The notes under the pieces are model-generated. The model was not told the origin of the DNA. It searched no databases and saw only the letters and a list, made by a program, of their open reading frames with translations. Both the position numbers and the translations under genes were made by a program. Source: Psychrobacter proteolyticus (GTDB taxonomy: Bacteria > Pseudomonadota > Gammaproteobacteria > Pseudomonadales > Moraxellaceae). From it: a stretch of DNA of 64,000 bases. The first letter of the stretch is position 1. The number at the start of each line of letters is the position of its first letter. This document shows, piece after piece, positions 1-8,650 of the stretch. The stretch lies in the NCBI RefSeq assembly GCF_003350005.1, contig NZ_QLKS01000001.1, positions 787,946-851,945 on the forward strand. The letters are read 5' to 3'.

Positions 1-323
1 TAACCTGTATCGACATCAGACAACAAGCCAAAAGCGGCTACCGTCTGCAAATCGCGCTTGGTGTTGATCGGATGACCATTGACATATTTGCACGCAAACA
101 TTTCACCATCGCTGACAGGCATCAACTCTATGACGCCGTCTTTGGAATGAGAAGCAAAACGACTGGATTTTTCAAAACTATCCCAACGAGAAAAATCTTG
201 TTCTAAAGCATCTACCAATTCTTTTATCGTCTGCTCTATACCATAATTACTAATGATTTCAGCCATCGCCTGTACGCTAACAAATGGCACACCCTGCTTC
301 TGTGATACGATGAATTTAGACAT
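1..323 (-). CDS. Ornithine cyclodeaminase family protein, N-terminal part (runs off the window)
   Basis: The minus strand is open from an ATG at 323 to the window edge, giving about 107 residues that begin MSKFIVSQKQGVPFVSVQAM. Both the opening and the middle segment (KYVNGHPINTK) resemble the N-terminus of the ornithine cyclodeaminase/mu-crystallin family. These NAD-dependent enzymes convert ornithine to proline or act on related amino or imino acids. The NAD-binding domain lies outside the window, so substrate and completeness cannot be judged. It diverges from an Lrp/AsnC regulator, the usual partner of amino-acid catabolic genes, which supports the assignment. The shared promoter region carries a long inverted repeat. 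Confidence 0.6.
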   Translation of the reverse strand, partial: MSKFIVSQKQGVPFVSVQAMAEIISNYGIEQTIKELVDALEQDFSRWDSFEKSSRFASHSKDGVIELMPVSDGEMFACKYVNGHPINTKRDLQTVAAFGLLSDVDTG

Positions 324-355
324 TAATTTTGCTCCATTCCATGAATATTATTTAT

Positions 356-398
356 TTAACCGACAATTAATATGCTACCAATTATAATTGTCAGTTAA
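356..398. promoter_or_regulatory. Inverted repeat, candidate operator of the Lrp/AsnC regulator
   Basis: Two 14-base arms (356-369 and 385-398) are inverted copies with one mismatch, separated by 15 bases. The arms read TTAACCGACAATTA and TAATTGTCAGTTAA. They lie between the divergent cyclodeaminase-like gene and the Lrp/AsnC gene. Such regulators bind as dimers or larger assemblies to AT-rich dyads in divergent promoters. The symmetry is seen directly; binding is inferred. Confidence 0.5.
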
Positions 399-491
399 AA
401 TGTCAATAATTTACTAAATATGGACATTTTTTTGACACATTGTTAGGTGTTACTTAGCATAATGTCAAAACTCAATGTAGGAAGCATTTTT

Positions 492-923
492 ATGGCATAT
501 TACACTTATGACTCATTAGATAGCGAACTGATATCTGAACTTCGACAAGACGGTCGAGCAACCATCTCAAATCTTGCTAAAAAGCTCAAAGTCTCTCGTG
601 CCACTGTCCAAAACAGATTGGATAGACTGATTCACAACGGTGCTATTTTAGGATTTACGATTCGAGTGCATGAGGCACTAGATAAAGAAACGGTCAAAGC
701 GATGATGATGATTGAAGTAACAGGAAAGTCTACTTCACAAGTGATTAGGAAACTGCGAGGTATCCCGCAATTGATTAAGCTACATACGACCAACGGAGCG
801 TGGGACTTGGTAGGAGAGATACACACGACAAGTTTGAGAGAATTTGATGAAGTGCTGCGTCAAGTAAGGGAGATTGATGGCATTTTGAATAGCGAAACAA
901 GTGTTCTGCTTTCGAGTTTGTAA
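492..923 (+). CDS. Lrp/AsnC family transcriptional regulator
   Basis: The protein is 143 residues, a normal Lrp/AsnC length. The N-terminal winged HTH (about 8-60) contains ISNLAKKLKVSRATVQNRL, and a C-terminal RAM ligand-binding domain covers about 70-140. The ATG at 492 is preferred over an in-frame upstream ATG at 447 because AGGAAG lies at 479-484, well spaced, and the protein then begins just before the HTH. It probably senses an amino acid and controls the divergent cyclodeaminase-like gene. That role is inferred from position and from the shared inverted repeat at 356-398. Downstream, no gene follows closely on the same strand. Confidence 0.85.
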   Translation: MAYYTYDSLDSELISELRQDGRATISNLAKKLKVSRATVQNRLDRLIHNGAILGFTIRVHEALDKETVKAMMMIEVTGKSTSQVIRKLRGIPQLIKLHTTNGAWDLVGEIHTTSLREFDEVLRQVREIDGILNSETSVLLSSL

Positions 924-1079
924 TGTGACCTTATCCAGAATAATATGTTCAGCACAGTCTAAGGATGTAAGGCCCTAGTGAATACTTGAACATAAAACCC
1001 AAGCTATTTATAAATACTTTTTATCCCCTCGTTTCGTGTACTTGTAGGTATACTTTGCGAGAGTCATTCGAGGTTTTCA

Positions 1080-1934
1080 ATGCTTAAACAACATCGACAA
1101 GCACTAGTGGTTGAAGGCGGCGGCATGCGCGGCGCATTTAGCGGTGGTGTCTTAGACGCCTTTTTACAACAACAATTCAATCCTTTTGATCTGTGTGTGG
1201 GCGTCTCTTCAGGTTCAACTAACGTTGCTAACTATTTGGCCGCACAACAAGGTCGTACCCTGCATATTTACTTGGATCATTCCCTCCGATCTGAATTTAT
1301 CCATTATGGTCGTTTCCTTAGAGGCGGTGACTTACTGGATTTAAAGTGGATGTGGGATATGGTGGAGCAAGAATATCCATTGAATCAGGCACAATTATTT
1401 GCCAATCCTGCTGAGTTCTACATGGTTTTAACACATGCTATTTCAGGAGAGGCGAACTACATCAAAGCGGCTAAAGATAATATTTTGGAGGGATTAAGAG
1501 CATCAAGCTCTATCCCAGTGCTCACCCGACAAGCGGTCGAGATATTTGGTGAGCCTTATTTTGATGGTGGTGTGGCAGATGCTTTGCCTGTACAGTGGGC
1601 AGCTAAGCAAGAGAGGGTTGACAAGCTAATGGTTATACGAACTCGTCCTCAAAATTACTCTAAAGCAAGCAGTAAAGGCGATCAGCTTTTGGCTAGATAT
1701 TTTTCTAAGCAGCAATATGGTTTTGCCCAAAGCTTGTTGACACGAACCCAACGCTATAACGACTCGGTACAATTTTTACAGACTCCATCATCACAGAAGA
1801 TTTTAGAGATTTGTCCACCCGACTTAAAAAATATGGCGAGTCGATTGTCCAAAAATAAAACCAAAATCCGTTATAGCTACGATGTAGGACTAGAAGTTGG
1901 ATACCAAGCGATTGAAGATTGGCATCAGCTTTAA
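1080..1934 (+). CDS. Patatin-like phospholipase family protein (YjjU/RssA type)
   Basis: The protein has 284 residues. It shows the patatin hallmarks in order: a glycine-rich oxyanion loop (VVEGGGMRGAFSGG, about residues 10-23), the nucleophile elbow GVSSG (about 41-45) and the catalytic aspartate motif DGGVADALP (about 162-170). This forms the Ser-Asp dyad of bacterial patatin-like lipid acyl hydrolases. No signal peptide is visible, so a cytoplasmic or membrane-associated role is likely. The substrate is unknown. The gene stands alone, with GAGG-like sequence just upstream of the ATG. The end of the gene is followed by a small hairpin (2016-2038) before ppiC. Confidence 0.85.
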   Translation: MLKQHRQALVVEGGGMRGAFSGGVLDAFLQQQFNPFDLCVGVSSGSTNVANYLAAQQGRTLHIYLDHSLRSEFIHYGRFLRGGDLLDLKWMWDMVEQEYPLNQAQLFANPAEFYMVLTHAISGEANYIKAAKDNILEGLRASSSIPVLTRQAVEIFGEPYFDGGVADALPVQWAAKQERVDKLMVIRTRPQNYSKASSKGDQLLARYFSKQQYGFAQSLLTRTQRYNDSVQFLQTPSSQKILEICPPDLKNMASRLSKNKTKIRYSYDVGLEVGYQAIEDWHQL

Positions 1935-2015
1935 CCTCCTTATCTTAAGCAAAGGAGAGATCTTAAAAAAACACGGGCTTCGAATATAAGAAATTGGCTT
2001 AAACCTTGCCTTAGA

Positions 2016-2038
2016 TAACCTTTGAATCACAAAGGTTA
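2016..2038. other. Perfect 9-bp hairpin between patatin-like gene and ppiC
   Basis: TAACCTTTG (2016-2024) and CAAAGGTTA (2030-2038) form a perfect stem with a 5-base loop. There is no clear T-run on either side, so it is a weak terminator candidate at best. It could instead be a regulatory dyad for ppiC. Confidence 0.3.
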
Positions 2039-2100
2039 GTAACCAAGATAAGTAATGATATAATGGCTTGATAATTGATACTCTATGAAAGGTCTGTATT

Positions 2101-2379
2101 ATGGCTCGTACCGCTAGCGCATTGCACATTTTAGTCAAACAAAAAGAGTTGGCAGAAGATATTATTATCAAGCTCAAAAAAGGCGCGGCATTTGATGTGC
2201 TGGCCAAACGACACTCAACCTGTCCATCAGGTAAAAAAGGCGGTCATTTAGGTGAGTTCGAAAAAGGTCAAATGGTAGGACCATTTGATAGAATCTGCTT
2301 CAATGGCGAACTCTTTACCCCTCATTTGGTAAAAACCAAATTTGGCTGGCATGTGGTTAAAGTGCTTTATAGGACGTAA
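2101..2379 (+). CDS. ppiC: Small parvulin-type peptidyl-prolyl cis-trans isomerase
   Basis: At 92 residues this is essentially one rotamase domain, the size of E. coli PpiC (parvulin 10). Visible features are ASALHILV at the start, the LAKRHSTCPSGKKGGHLGEF core and a C-terminal TKFGWHVVKVL strand, all typical of the family. There is no signal peptide or anchor, so it should be a soluble cytoplasmic prolyl isomerase. It is a single gene, separated from the converging GntR-family remnant by a bidirectional hairpin. Confidence 0.9.
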   Translation: MARTASALHILVKQKELAEDIIIKLKKGAAFDVLAKRHSTCPSGKKGGHLGEFEKGQMVGPFDRICFNGELFTPHLVKTKFGWHVVKVLYRT

Positions 2380-2411
2380 TAATTGGAGCTTTAACTGTAA
2401 GCCGTGGCACA

Positions 2412-2450
2412 AAAAACTGTAATCAATATTTGTTGAGGATTATAGTTTTT
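2412..2450. terminator. Bidirectional terminator between ppiC and the gntR remnant
   Basis: Arms AAAAACTGTAATC (2412-2424) and GATTATAGTTTTT (2438-2450) pair with one G-T wobble position. The hairpin carries A and T runs at its edges, so it reads as an intrinsic terminator on both strands. It sits exactly between two convergent genes. Confidence 0.65.
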
Positions 2451-2494
2451 GAAAGGCTCAAATGCTAATCCGAACTATTTTAAATATATTTTTA

Positions 2495-3221
2495 CTAAAT
2501 AATGTTAACTTCGTAACTGAATTTTTCCGCCAACCCATAAGATTCTCTATACTCAATAGGATCACCTTCTAGATTCTTAGCTATACGGCATACCTTTACT
2601 AAATTTTCTTGATTAGTATTGTCTAAATATGAGTCTACATGGTTGGCTATGAAAAATAGCGTCTCTACGGCAGACGAAACAAACTGTCCACACTTTGTAT
2701 AATAAAATGGATACAATAAATTTTCGAAATCTTCAGGCTCTAAATTTACAAAGGCCTGATAACGGCTCTTGGGCAACCAAATTTTTTCACTAAGCGAAAC
2801 TTTACCTTCAATGATGCGCACACGCTCTATATAAATGAGTGCTTTGTTTTTGCTTATATTCAGTTTTTCATTAATATCTTCAATGCCTTCTATGACCATC
2901 ACGTTTTTTACCATGCCTATCGGTGTCGTATAACAAGCATCTATATCACGAAATTTGAAAAATCTTAGTAGTGAGCTATCAAAATTTGGACGCTTTAAAA
3001 AAGTCCCCCCTACCTTGATGCTTAGTTAATACACCATCATCGACTAGCTTCTCAACCGCTTTACGAATCGTCCCAACCGATACCTGGTATTTATCTGCAA
3101 ACTCTTGCTCAGTAGGCAAAGGTGTGTTTTCATCCCACTTGCTTTCTGTGAGTAGCGTCAGGATATGCCATCGTACTTGCTCGTACCGTGGCATTTTAAA
3201 TTTTTCTAAATTTTTTAGCAT
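2495..3221 (-). pseudogene. GntR-family (HutC/UTRA type) regulator, frameshifted
   Basis: Two minus-strand frames together encode one GntR regulator. The upstream frame (3221 to 2979) holds the winged HTH, with LPTEQEFADKYQVSVGTIRKAVEKLV and the GVLTKHQGRG wing. It then ends early at KASKF-stop. The second frame carries TFLKRPNF, then SSLLRFF, and continues into a complete UTRA ligand domain ending at 2495. The switch occurs at a run of six G (six C at 3005-3010 on the plus strand). Removing one G restores a single reading frame of about 240 residues. The gene diverges from a carboxylate permease, its likely target. The cause may be true inactivation, slippage at the homopolymer or a sequencing error. 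Confidence 0.8.
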
Positions 3222-3562
3222 TTTTTCACCACAATTTAAAGGCTTTTATGAACTGTTGTAATCCTATCAAGCACTATTGTACTCTTCGATAATAAGATAT
3301 AAATGACCACTCTATTTTAAGCTTACAGCAGATTTTGTATGTATCACTTTAATAATAAGACTTATCTGACTTTTTATAGTTAATCTTATCTAATTCAAAT
3401 TACTTTTTTTGATATGATTCTACTCAGTTAAATGTGTATTTCAAGCTTATAAGACTCTCTAATCTAGATGACTATGTGTCAATATTTTCGTCATGCTCTT
3501 TACTCTATAAGAATTGATATGAATTTTTATAGCATTCATACAATCAAGATTCAGGAACAGTC
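3222..3562. other. Intergenic region between gntR remnant and permease
   Basis: This 341-base AT-rich spacer separates two divergent genes, so it should hold both promoters and the operator of the GntR regulator. A repeated CTTATCT element (two copies, around 3360-3395) is visible, but no convincing symmetric operator stands out. AGGAA lies just upstream of the permease ATG. Confidence 0.4.
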
Positions 3563-4852
3563 ATGACTCTTTATATTCTAGCCGCTATAGTAATATGTAT
3601 CATTTTAGGCTATACAACCAAAATCAATATTGGCCTATTTGCTGTTGCATTTTCATATATTATTGGCTGTTTCGGTATGGGACTGAAAACTCATGAGATT
3701 ATTGAACTTTGGCCTCTCAAAATTTTCTTTGTTATCTTTGCCGTTACTCTTTTCTATAATTTTCCTCTAGCGAACGGGGCTTTAGAAAAATTATCGAATC
3801 ATTTAATCTATAGATGTCGTCATTTTCCAGAATTTCTACCTTTGGTTATTTTCTTTGCCGCTACGATCGTTGCTGGCTTAGGGGCTGGTTACTACACCGT
3901 CTTAGCCACGATGGCACCTATGATTTTGCTATTGTCTAAACGCACTAACTTAAATATTGTCATTGCTACTTTATCTGTGAATTATGGAGCCTTAGCTGGT
4001 GCTAATTTTATTACCTCACAAAGTGGTATTATTTTTAGAGAGCTGATGCGCGGGGCAGGCGTCGCAAATGATAATACCTTTACTTATGTCTTAGGCGTTT
4101 TCTCGGTGACTTTTATAATGCCAATGATAGTCTTAGGTATCTATTGCTTTTTCAATGCTAAAAATAGCAAAATTGCGATTCAAACGATAGTACCAGAGCC
4201 TTTTGATAGTAAGCAAAAACAATCTATCATGCTAATTTTCATGATGATGGCTACAGTGCTTATTGCGCCTATCTTAAACCTCGTAATACCAAACACAGAA
4301 GCAATTCAGTTTTTGAACGCTAGAATTGACATTGGTTTTATCGCCATTTTTTTCGCCTTAATTAGCTTATTATTGAAACTGGGCGACGAAAAAACGGTGA
4401 TTGCCTTAATACCTTGGAACACACTCATTATGATTTGTGGGGTCGGTATGTTGATTGGCCTTGGCGTTGAGATAGGTGTTATCTATGAGCTAACAGAATG
4501 GCTAAGTACCAATGTTCCTATCTGGATAATACCGCTTTTAGTCTTCGTTATCAGTGCAATTATGTCGATTTTCGCTAGTACACTCGGCGTAGTCGCTCCT
4601 ACTCTATTTCCTATGGTGCTGCCTTTAGCCGTCGCCTCTGGACTCAGCCCTTTGTTATTATTTACTTGTATTGTGGTGGGAGCACAGAGCTCATCACTCT
4701 CCCCTTTCTCATCAGGAGGTAGCCTTATGTTAGGTGCTTCTCAAGTAGTGATAGAAAAAGACAAGCTGTTCAATGCGCTATTATTCAAAGCGGTGCCTTT
4801 AGATATTGGTATTGGCATACTAGCGATCTTAATTATCCAACTTGTATTCTAA
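3563..4852 (+). CDS. MatC/SLC13-type dicarboxylate permease
   Basis: The protein has 429 residues with about 11-12 predicted membrane segments. The N-terminal half, including VAGLGAGYYTVLATMAPM and a GALAGANF stretch, resembles the MatC N-terminal dicarboxylate carrier domain. The C-terminal half contains SSSLSPFSSGG, like the sodium and substrate motif of the SLC13/DASS superfamily. It probably imports an organic acid across the inner membrane with a cation. The substrate is unknown. It diverges from the broken GntR regulator, which suggests inducible expression that may now be altered. The start has AGGAA at good spacing. Confidence 0.75.
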   Translation: MTLYILAAIVICIILGYTTKINIGLFAVAFSYIIGCFGMGLKTHEIIELWPLKIFFVIFAVTLFYNFPLANGALEKLSNHLIYRCRHFPEFLPLVIFFAATIVAGLGAGYYTVLATMAPMILLLSKRTNLNIVIATLSVNYGALAGANFITSQSGIIFRELMRGAGVANDNTFTYVLGVFSVTFIMPMIVLGIYCFFNAKNSKIAIQTIVPEPFDSKQKQSIMLIFMMMATVLIAPILNLVIPNTEAIQFLNARIDIGFIAIFFALISLLLKLGDEKTVIALIPWNTLIMICGVGMLIGLGVEIGVIYELTEWLSTNVPIWIIPLLVFVISAIMSIFASTLGVVAPTLFPMVLPLAVASGLSPLLLFTCIVVGAQSSSLSPFSSGGSLMLGASQVVIEKDKLFNALLFKAVPLDIGIGILAILIIQLVF

Positions 4853-5382
4853 CTTCTTACATTTTTCCTTCATCTTTATTAGCAATAACATATCATAATC
4901 TTATTGTTATTTCTCAGGCCGTCTACCCTATTTTGAGTGCAATTCGCTTACTCTCCTCATCAAACCGAAAATCGCTTAAGTAACTTTGTTAACCTTGCCA
5001 TAGTATTAAGTAGAATGAGTTCCCCATTTATATTGATCTATGTTGCTCACCACTCATAAAATCCATTAATTCTTTGTTTTTACTAAAAAAAATATGGAAT
5101 TTTAGATTTTATATCTTTCTTTCTAATCTTCAATACTTATGCACTGGGAGTCTAACTCGCGACTTCTTAGACTACTATATCAAAATAAAATTCATATATA
5201 CATACATATGTTTCTTGTTATTTCTAAAATATTCTGTTACTTTTGCAAAACACTAAAAACCTACCTGTTTACATTTTAGTGATTTTTATGAAGAAATTTT
5301 GGAACTTATCCGTAATAACTTTATGGTTTTTTTCAAAATCCCATTGAGTACCTTAATTAAAAATACACACAAGGAGTGTCGT
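4853..5382. other. Long intergenic region before tctC
   Basis: No convincing gene is seen in these 530 AT-rich bases. A 60-codon frame (5074-5256) lacks recognisable features and a good ribosome site and was not called. A short imperfect dyad (AATAACA and TGTTATT, about 4886-4916) lies soon after the permease and might help termination. The tct promoter should be here. Confidence 0.4.
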
Positions 5383-6396
5383 GTGAAAAAACTATCTTAT
5401 CTGGCTCTTGGCCTTTCTGTACTTACCCTTACCGCATGTAACAAGACCGAAACGACTGCATCCGATGCTAGTTATGATGCCCCTTCACGTCCAGAGTGTA
5501 TTGCCCCAGCAAAGCCAGGAGGCGGTTTTGATTTGACCTGTAAACTTGCTCAAGCTGGATTAAAAGATACTGGTCTCTTAACAGAACCTATGCGTGTCAC
5601 ATATATGCCAGGTGGCGTTGGCGCTGTTGCTTATAACAAAATCGTCGCCAATGATCGTGATAACAACGATGCAATCATTGCCTTCTCTACTGGTTCTATT
5701 CTCAATTTGTCGCAAGGTAAATTCGGTAAGTTCACTGAAAAAGACGTGAAATGGCTGGCAGGTGTGGGTACTGACTATGGCGCTATTGCGGTCAGTGCAG
5801 ATTCATCAATTAAAGACCTAACTGATTTGATCGAGGCATTGAAGACAGATCCAAAATCTATCAGCTTTGGTGCTGGTGGTAGTGTCGGTGGTCAAGATTG
5901 GATGCAAACAGCTATCTTGGCTAAAGCCATTGGCGTAGAGCCAAATGACATGACTTATGTGGCGATGGAAGGTGGCGGTGAAGCAATTACAGCGGTTATG
6001 GGTAACCATATCACGGTCGTTAGTGCAGGTATTGCTGAGATTATGCCGCAAGCCAGTGCTGGTAAATTACGCGTGTTAGCTGTGTTTGCTGACGAAAGAC
6101 TGGGTGGCACTATGGCTGATATTCCGACTGCCAAAGAGCAAGGCTATGATGTTACTTGGCCCGTTGTCCGTGGCTATTACATGGGGCCAGACGTTAGTCC
6201 TGCAGCCTATGACTGGTGGAAAGGGACGTTTGACAAAATGCTTGCTGATCCAAAATTTGCTGAAATACGTGAACAGCAAGAACTATTACCATTCTCTATG
6301 ACTGGAGAAGAGCTACAAGCTTACGTTTACAAACGTACTGGTGAGCTACGTGAGTTGTCTGCTGAATATGGTCTTGTTGACGCTACAGCCCAATAA
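5383..6396 (+). CDS. tctC: Tripartite tricarboxylate transporter substrate-binding lipoprotein (TctC)
   Basis: The start is taken as GTG at 5383, because AAGGAG lies at 5371-5376 and the protein then opens with a proper signal peptide, MKKLSYLALGLSVLTLTAC. The lipobox LTAC shows a lipid-anchored periplasmic protein of 337 residues. The mature part has the Bug/TctC features: CIAPAKPGGGFDLTCKL, the YMPGGVGAVAYNK segment and FGAGGSVGGQD. It binds an organic acid and delivers it to the TctA-TctB permease encoded next. A hairpin after the gene probably keeps expression of this subunit higher than that of the membrane subunits. The ligand cannot be told from sequence. Confidence 0.9.
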   Translation: MKKLSYLALGLSVLTLTACNKTETTASDASYDAPSRPECIAPAKPGGGFDLTCKLAQAGLKDTGLLTEPMRVTYMPGGVGAVAYNKIVANDRDNNDAIIAFSTGSILNLSQGKFGKFTEKDVKWLAGVGTDYGAIAVSADSSIKDLTDLIEALKTDPKSISFGAGGSVGGQDWMQTAILAKAIGVEPNDMTYVAMEGGGEAITAVMGNHITVVSAGIAEIMPQASAGKLRVLAVFADERLGGTMADIPTAKEQGYDVTWPVVRGYYMGPDVSPAAYDWWKGTFDKMLADPKFAEIREQQELLPFSMTGEELQAYVYKRTGELRELSAEYGLVDATAQ

Positions 6397-6453
6397 CCAC
6401 ATTGAAATTTAATCACCTTAATAATTGAATACTAAATTTTCATTATATTTTTT

Positions 6454-6482
6454 AAAGGCTGGCGATTACCTGTCAGCCTTTT
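6454..6482 (+). terminator. Hairpin with T-run between tctC and tctB (attenuator)
   Basis: AAAGGCTGGC (6454-6463) pairs with GTCAGCCTTT (6472-6481), with one G-T wobble, and ends in TTTT. It lies inside what should be a tctCBA operon, so it is best read as a leaky terminator or an mRNA-stabilising end. Either would lower the membrane subunits relative to the binding protein. Confidence 0.6.
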
Positions 6483-6507
6483 AACTTCAGTTTTTAGGAA
6501 TCACCTT

Positions 6508-6963
6508 ATGACAATGGAACGTCTATTTTCTGGGCTGATGGCACTGGTTAGTTTGTTCTTAATATACTTAGCCATTGGCTATGTGGCCCCGATTGCCTAT
6601 GATCCAATTGGTCCTCGTCCTTATCCCATTTTAATTTTTTCTTTGCTGGCATTTGGAGCTCTAGTGGTCGCTTTTCGGCCGCCAAAATTCACTAAACCTA
6701 TTGACTTAGGACTGACCAAACCAATCATCAGAAACCTTGTTCTCTGCGCCCTTGCTCTATTGGTTTACGCCCTTATTTTCGAACTCTTAGGCTTTATCCT
6801 GTCTACCATCATAATGTCTTTCGCTCTAGGTTTATTGTTTGCAGGTAATCCCACTAAAAGTTTTACTTTTTCAGTTTTGATCAGTATTGGCCTATATGTC
6901 TTATTTGACATGTTTTTGGATGTCAAATTACCGCTCGGATTGTTGTCAAGGATAATAGGATAG
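6508..6963 (+). CDS. tctB: Tripartite tricarboxylate transporter small membrane subunit (TctB)
   Basis: The product is 151 residues with four predicted transmembrane helices and the DPIGPRPYP motif typical of TctB-family proteins after helix 1. It is the small, poorly conserved inner-membrane subunit that partners TctA. The gene follows tctC and ends five bases before tctA, the usual order and tight spacing. Family membership is assigned mostly on size, topology, this motif and position. Confidence 0.85.
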   Translation: MTMERLFSGLMALVSLFLIYLAIGYVAPIAYDPIGPRPYPILIFSLLAFGALVVAFRPPKFTKPIDLGLTKPIIRNLVLCALALLVYALIFELLGFILSTIIMSFALGLLFAGNPTKSFTFSVLISIGLYVLFDMFLDVKLPLGLLSRIIG

Positions 6964-6968
6964 CCAAT

Positions 6969-8474
6969 ATGGATACTTTTGATTTTTTGATGCATGGCTT
7001 TGCTATCGCATCTACCCCAGAAAACTTACTCATTGCACTTATCGGGGCTTTTTTAGGTACGATTGTGGGTATGCTGCCCGGTTTAGGACCTATCAACGGT
7101 GTTGCAATACTATTACCGTTTGCCTTTGCTCTTGGATTACCACCAGAGAGCGCACTAATTTTACTCTCAGCAGTTTATCTTGGATGTGAGTATGGTGGAC
7201 GTATTTCCGCCATTCTTATTAATGTGCCCGGTGATGCTGGTGCGATTATGACGACTTTAGATGGCTATCCATTGGCGAAGCAAGGAAAAGCAGGAATCGC
7301 GCTATCTTTATCTGCGGTGAGCTCTTTCGTCGGCGCGACTATCGCTACAATTGGTGTGGTACTGTTTGCTCCTTTATTAGCTAAATGGGCTATCTCATTT
7401 GGTCCCGCTGAGTACTTTGTTTTGATGGTGTTTGCTATCACTTGCTTAAGTGGGCTAGTAGGTGATCAACCTGTTAAGACTGGTATTGCTGCTTTAATTG
7501 GTCTTGGTCTAGCGACTGTTGGTGTTGATGCAGTTACTGGTATATATCGTTTCACTTTTGACTCAGTCAATCTCTCTGATGGTATACAGTTCACGACTAT
7601 TGTTATTGGTTTTTTCAGTGTGAGTGAGATCCTAATCTTACTAGAAAAAACCACTACTGGACATAAAGTTATTGAACAGGGTAAGCGTAGTTTATTAAAC
7701 TTTAAAGAGTTTACTTTTGCCTTTGGGGCTATGCTACGTAGTGGTCTAATGGGTTTTGTAGTGGGCATTTTGCCCGGTGCGGGCGCAACTATCGCCAGTG
7801 CCATGACTTATGCTAGTGAACGTAAAATCGCTGGTGATACTGGCACCTTTGGTGACGGTGATCTTCGTGGCGTTGCCTCACCAGAAGCTGCAAATAATGC
7901 TTCAGCCTGTGGTTCATTTGTACCAATGTTGACCTTAGGTGTACCAGGTTCTGGTACGACAGCGGTCATGATGGGTGCATTGACCTTATATAACATCACG
8001 CCAGGCCCGCAGTTATTTACTGAGCAGCCTGATATCGTTTGGGGTCTGATTGCGTCATTATTCATCTGTAACGTTATTTTGTTAGTAATGAATATTCCGT
8101 TGGTTGGCCTATTCGCCAAGCTTCTTGATGTGCCAAACTACATATTAATACCAGCAATCGCTGCCGTCAGCTTTGTTGGGGTATATTCAATCCATAGTAC
8201 TACTTTTGACTTGGTATTTATGGTCGCACTGGGGGTATTCGGTTATTTCTTACGCAAATTAAACTTCCCGTTATCAGCACTCATTTTAGGTTATGTACTG
8301 GGTGAATTAATGGAATCTAATTTAAGACGTGCGCTGTCTATCTCTCAAGGAGACTTGGGTATCTTATGGAGTAGCTCTATTACTATCGTTCTATGGTTAT
8401 TGGCTATCTTAATGGTATTTATGCCGATCATACGCAGCGTATATCGTAAGCGTTATAAAAAAACTGCTATTTAG
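6969..8474 (+). CDS. tctA: Tripartite tricarboxylate transporter large permease (TctA)
   Basis: This 501-residue protein has about 12 predicted membrane helices and the strongly conserved TctA glycine-rich motifs GTIVGMLPGLGPINGVA (about 30-46) and GFVVGILPGAGATIAS (about 260-275). The segment LGVPGSGTTAVMMGAL is also diagnostic. It forms the translocation channel of a secondary, ion-driven carboxylate transporter fed by TctC. Only five bases separate it from tctB, so the two are probably co-translated. A strong terminator follows. No TctDE two-component regulator is adjacent. Confidence 0.93.
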   Translation: MDTFDFLMHGFAIASTPENLLIALIGAFLGTIVGMLPGLGPINGVAILLPFAFALGLPPESALILLSAVYLGCEYGGRISAILINVPGDAGAIMTTLDGYPLAKQGKAGIALSLSAVSSFVGATIATIGVVLFAPLLAKWAISFGPAEYFVLMVFAITCLSGLVGDQPVKTGIAALIGLGLATVGVDAVTGIYRFTFDSVNLSDGIQFTTIVIGFFSVSEILILLEKTTTGHKVIEQGKRSLLNFKEFTFAFGAMLRSGLMGFVVGILPGAGATIASAMTYASERKIAGDTGTFGDGDLRGVASPEAANNASACGSFVPMLTLGVPGSGTTAVMMGALTLYNITPGPQLFTEQPDIVWGLIASLFICNVILLVMNIPLVGLFAKLLDVPNYILIPAIAAVSFVGVYSIHSTTFDLVFMVALGVFGYFLRKLNFPLSALILGYVLGELMESNLRRALSISQGDLGILWSSSITIVLWLLAILMVFMPIIRSVYRKRYKKTAI

Positions 8475-8510
8475 TTTTAAGCCAGCCCGGCCTCTAAATA
8501 TTATTTTTAC

Positions 8511-8545
8511 GGTGGTCACACACAGAGTGTGACCACCATTTTTTT
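8511..8545 (+). terminator. Strong terminator after tctA
   Basis: A perfect 11-bp stem, GGTGGTCACAC (8511-8521) and GTGTGACCACC (8527-8537), with loop ACAGA is followed by a run of T. It closes the tct operon. Confidence 0.9.
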
Positions 8546-8650
8546 ACTAATATTTTCAACCTTTTTTCAACACTACTAATGTTCTTTATCAGCTATCCAA
8601 AATTAGTTAAACATCACTATATGATGTCACTCATGAAATAGGATTTTATA

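Noticed and set aside
5074..5256. A 60-codon open frame upstream of tctC
   Set aside because: It is AT-rich, has no good ribosome site or motif and lies in a spacer; the composition alone can produce it.
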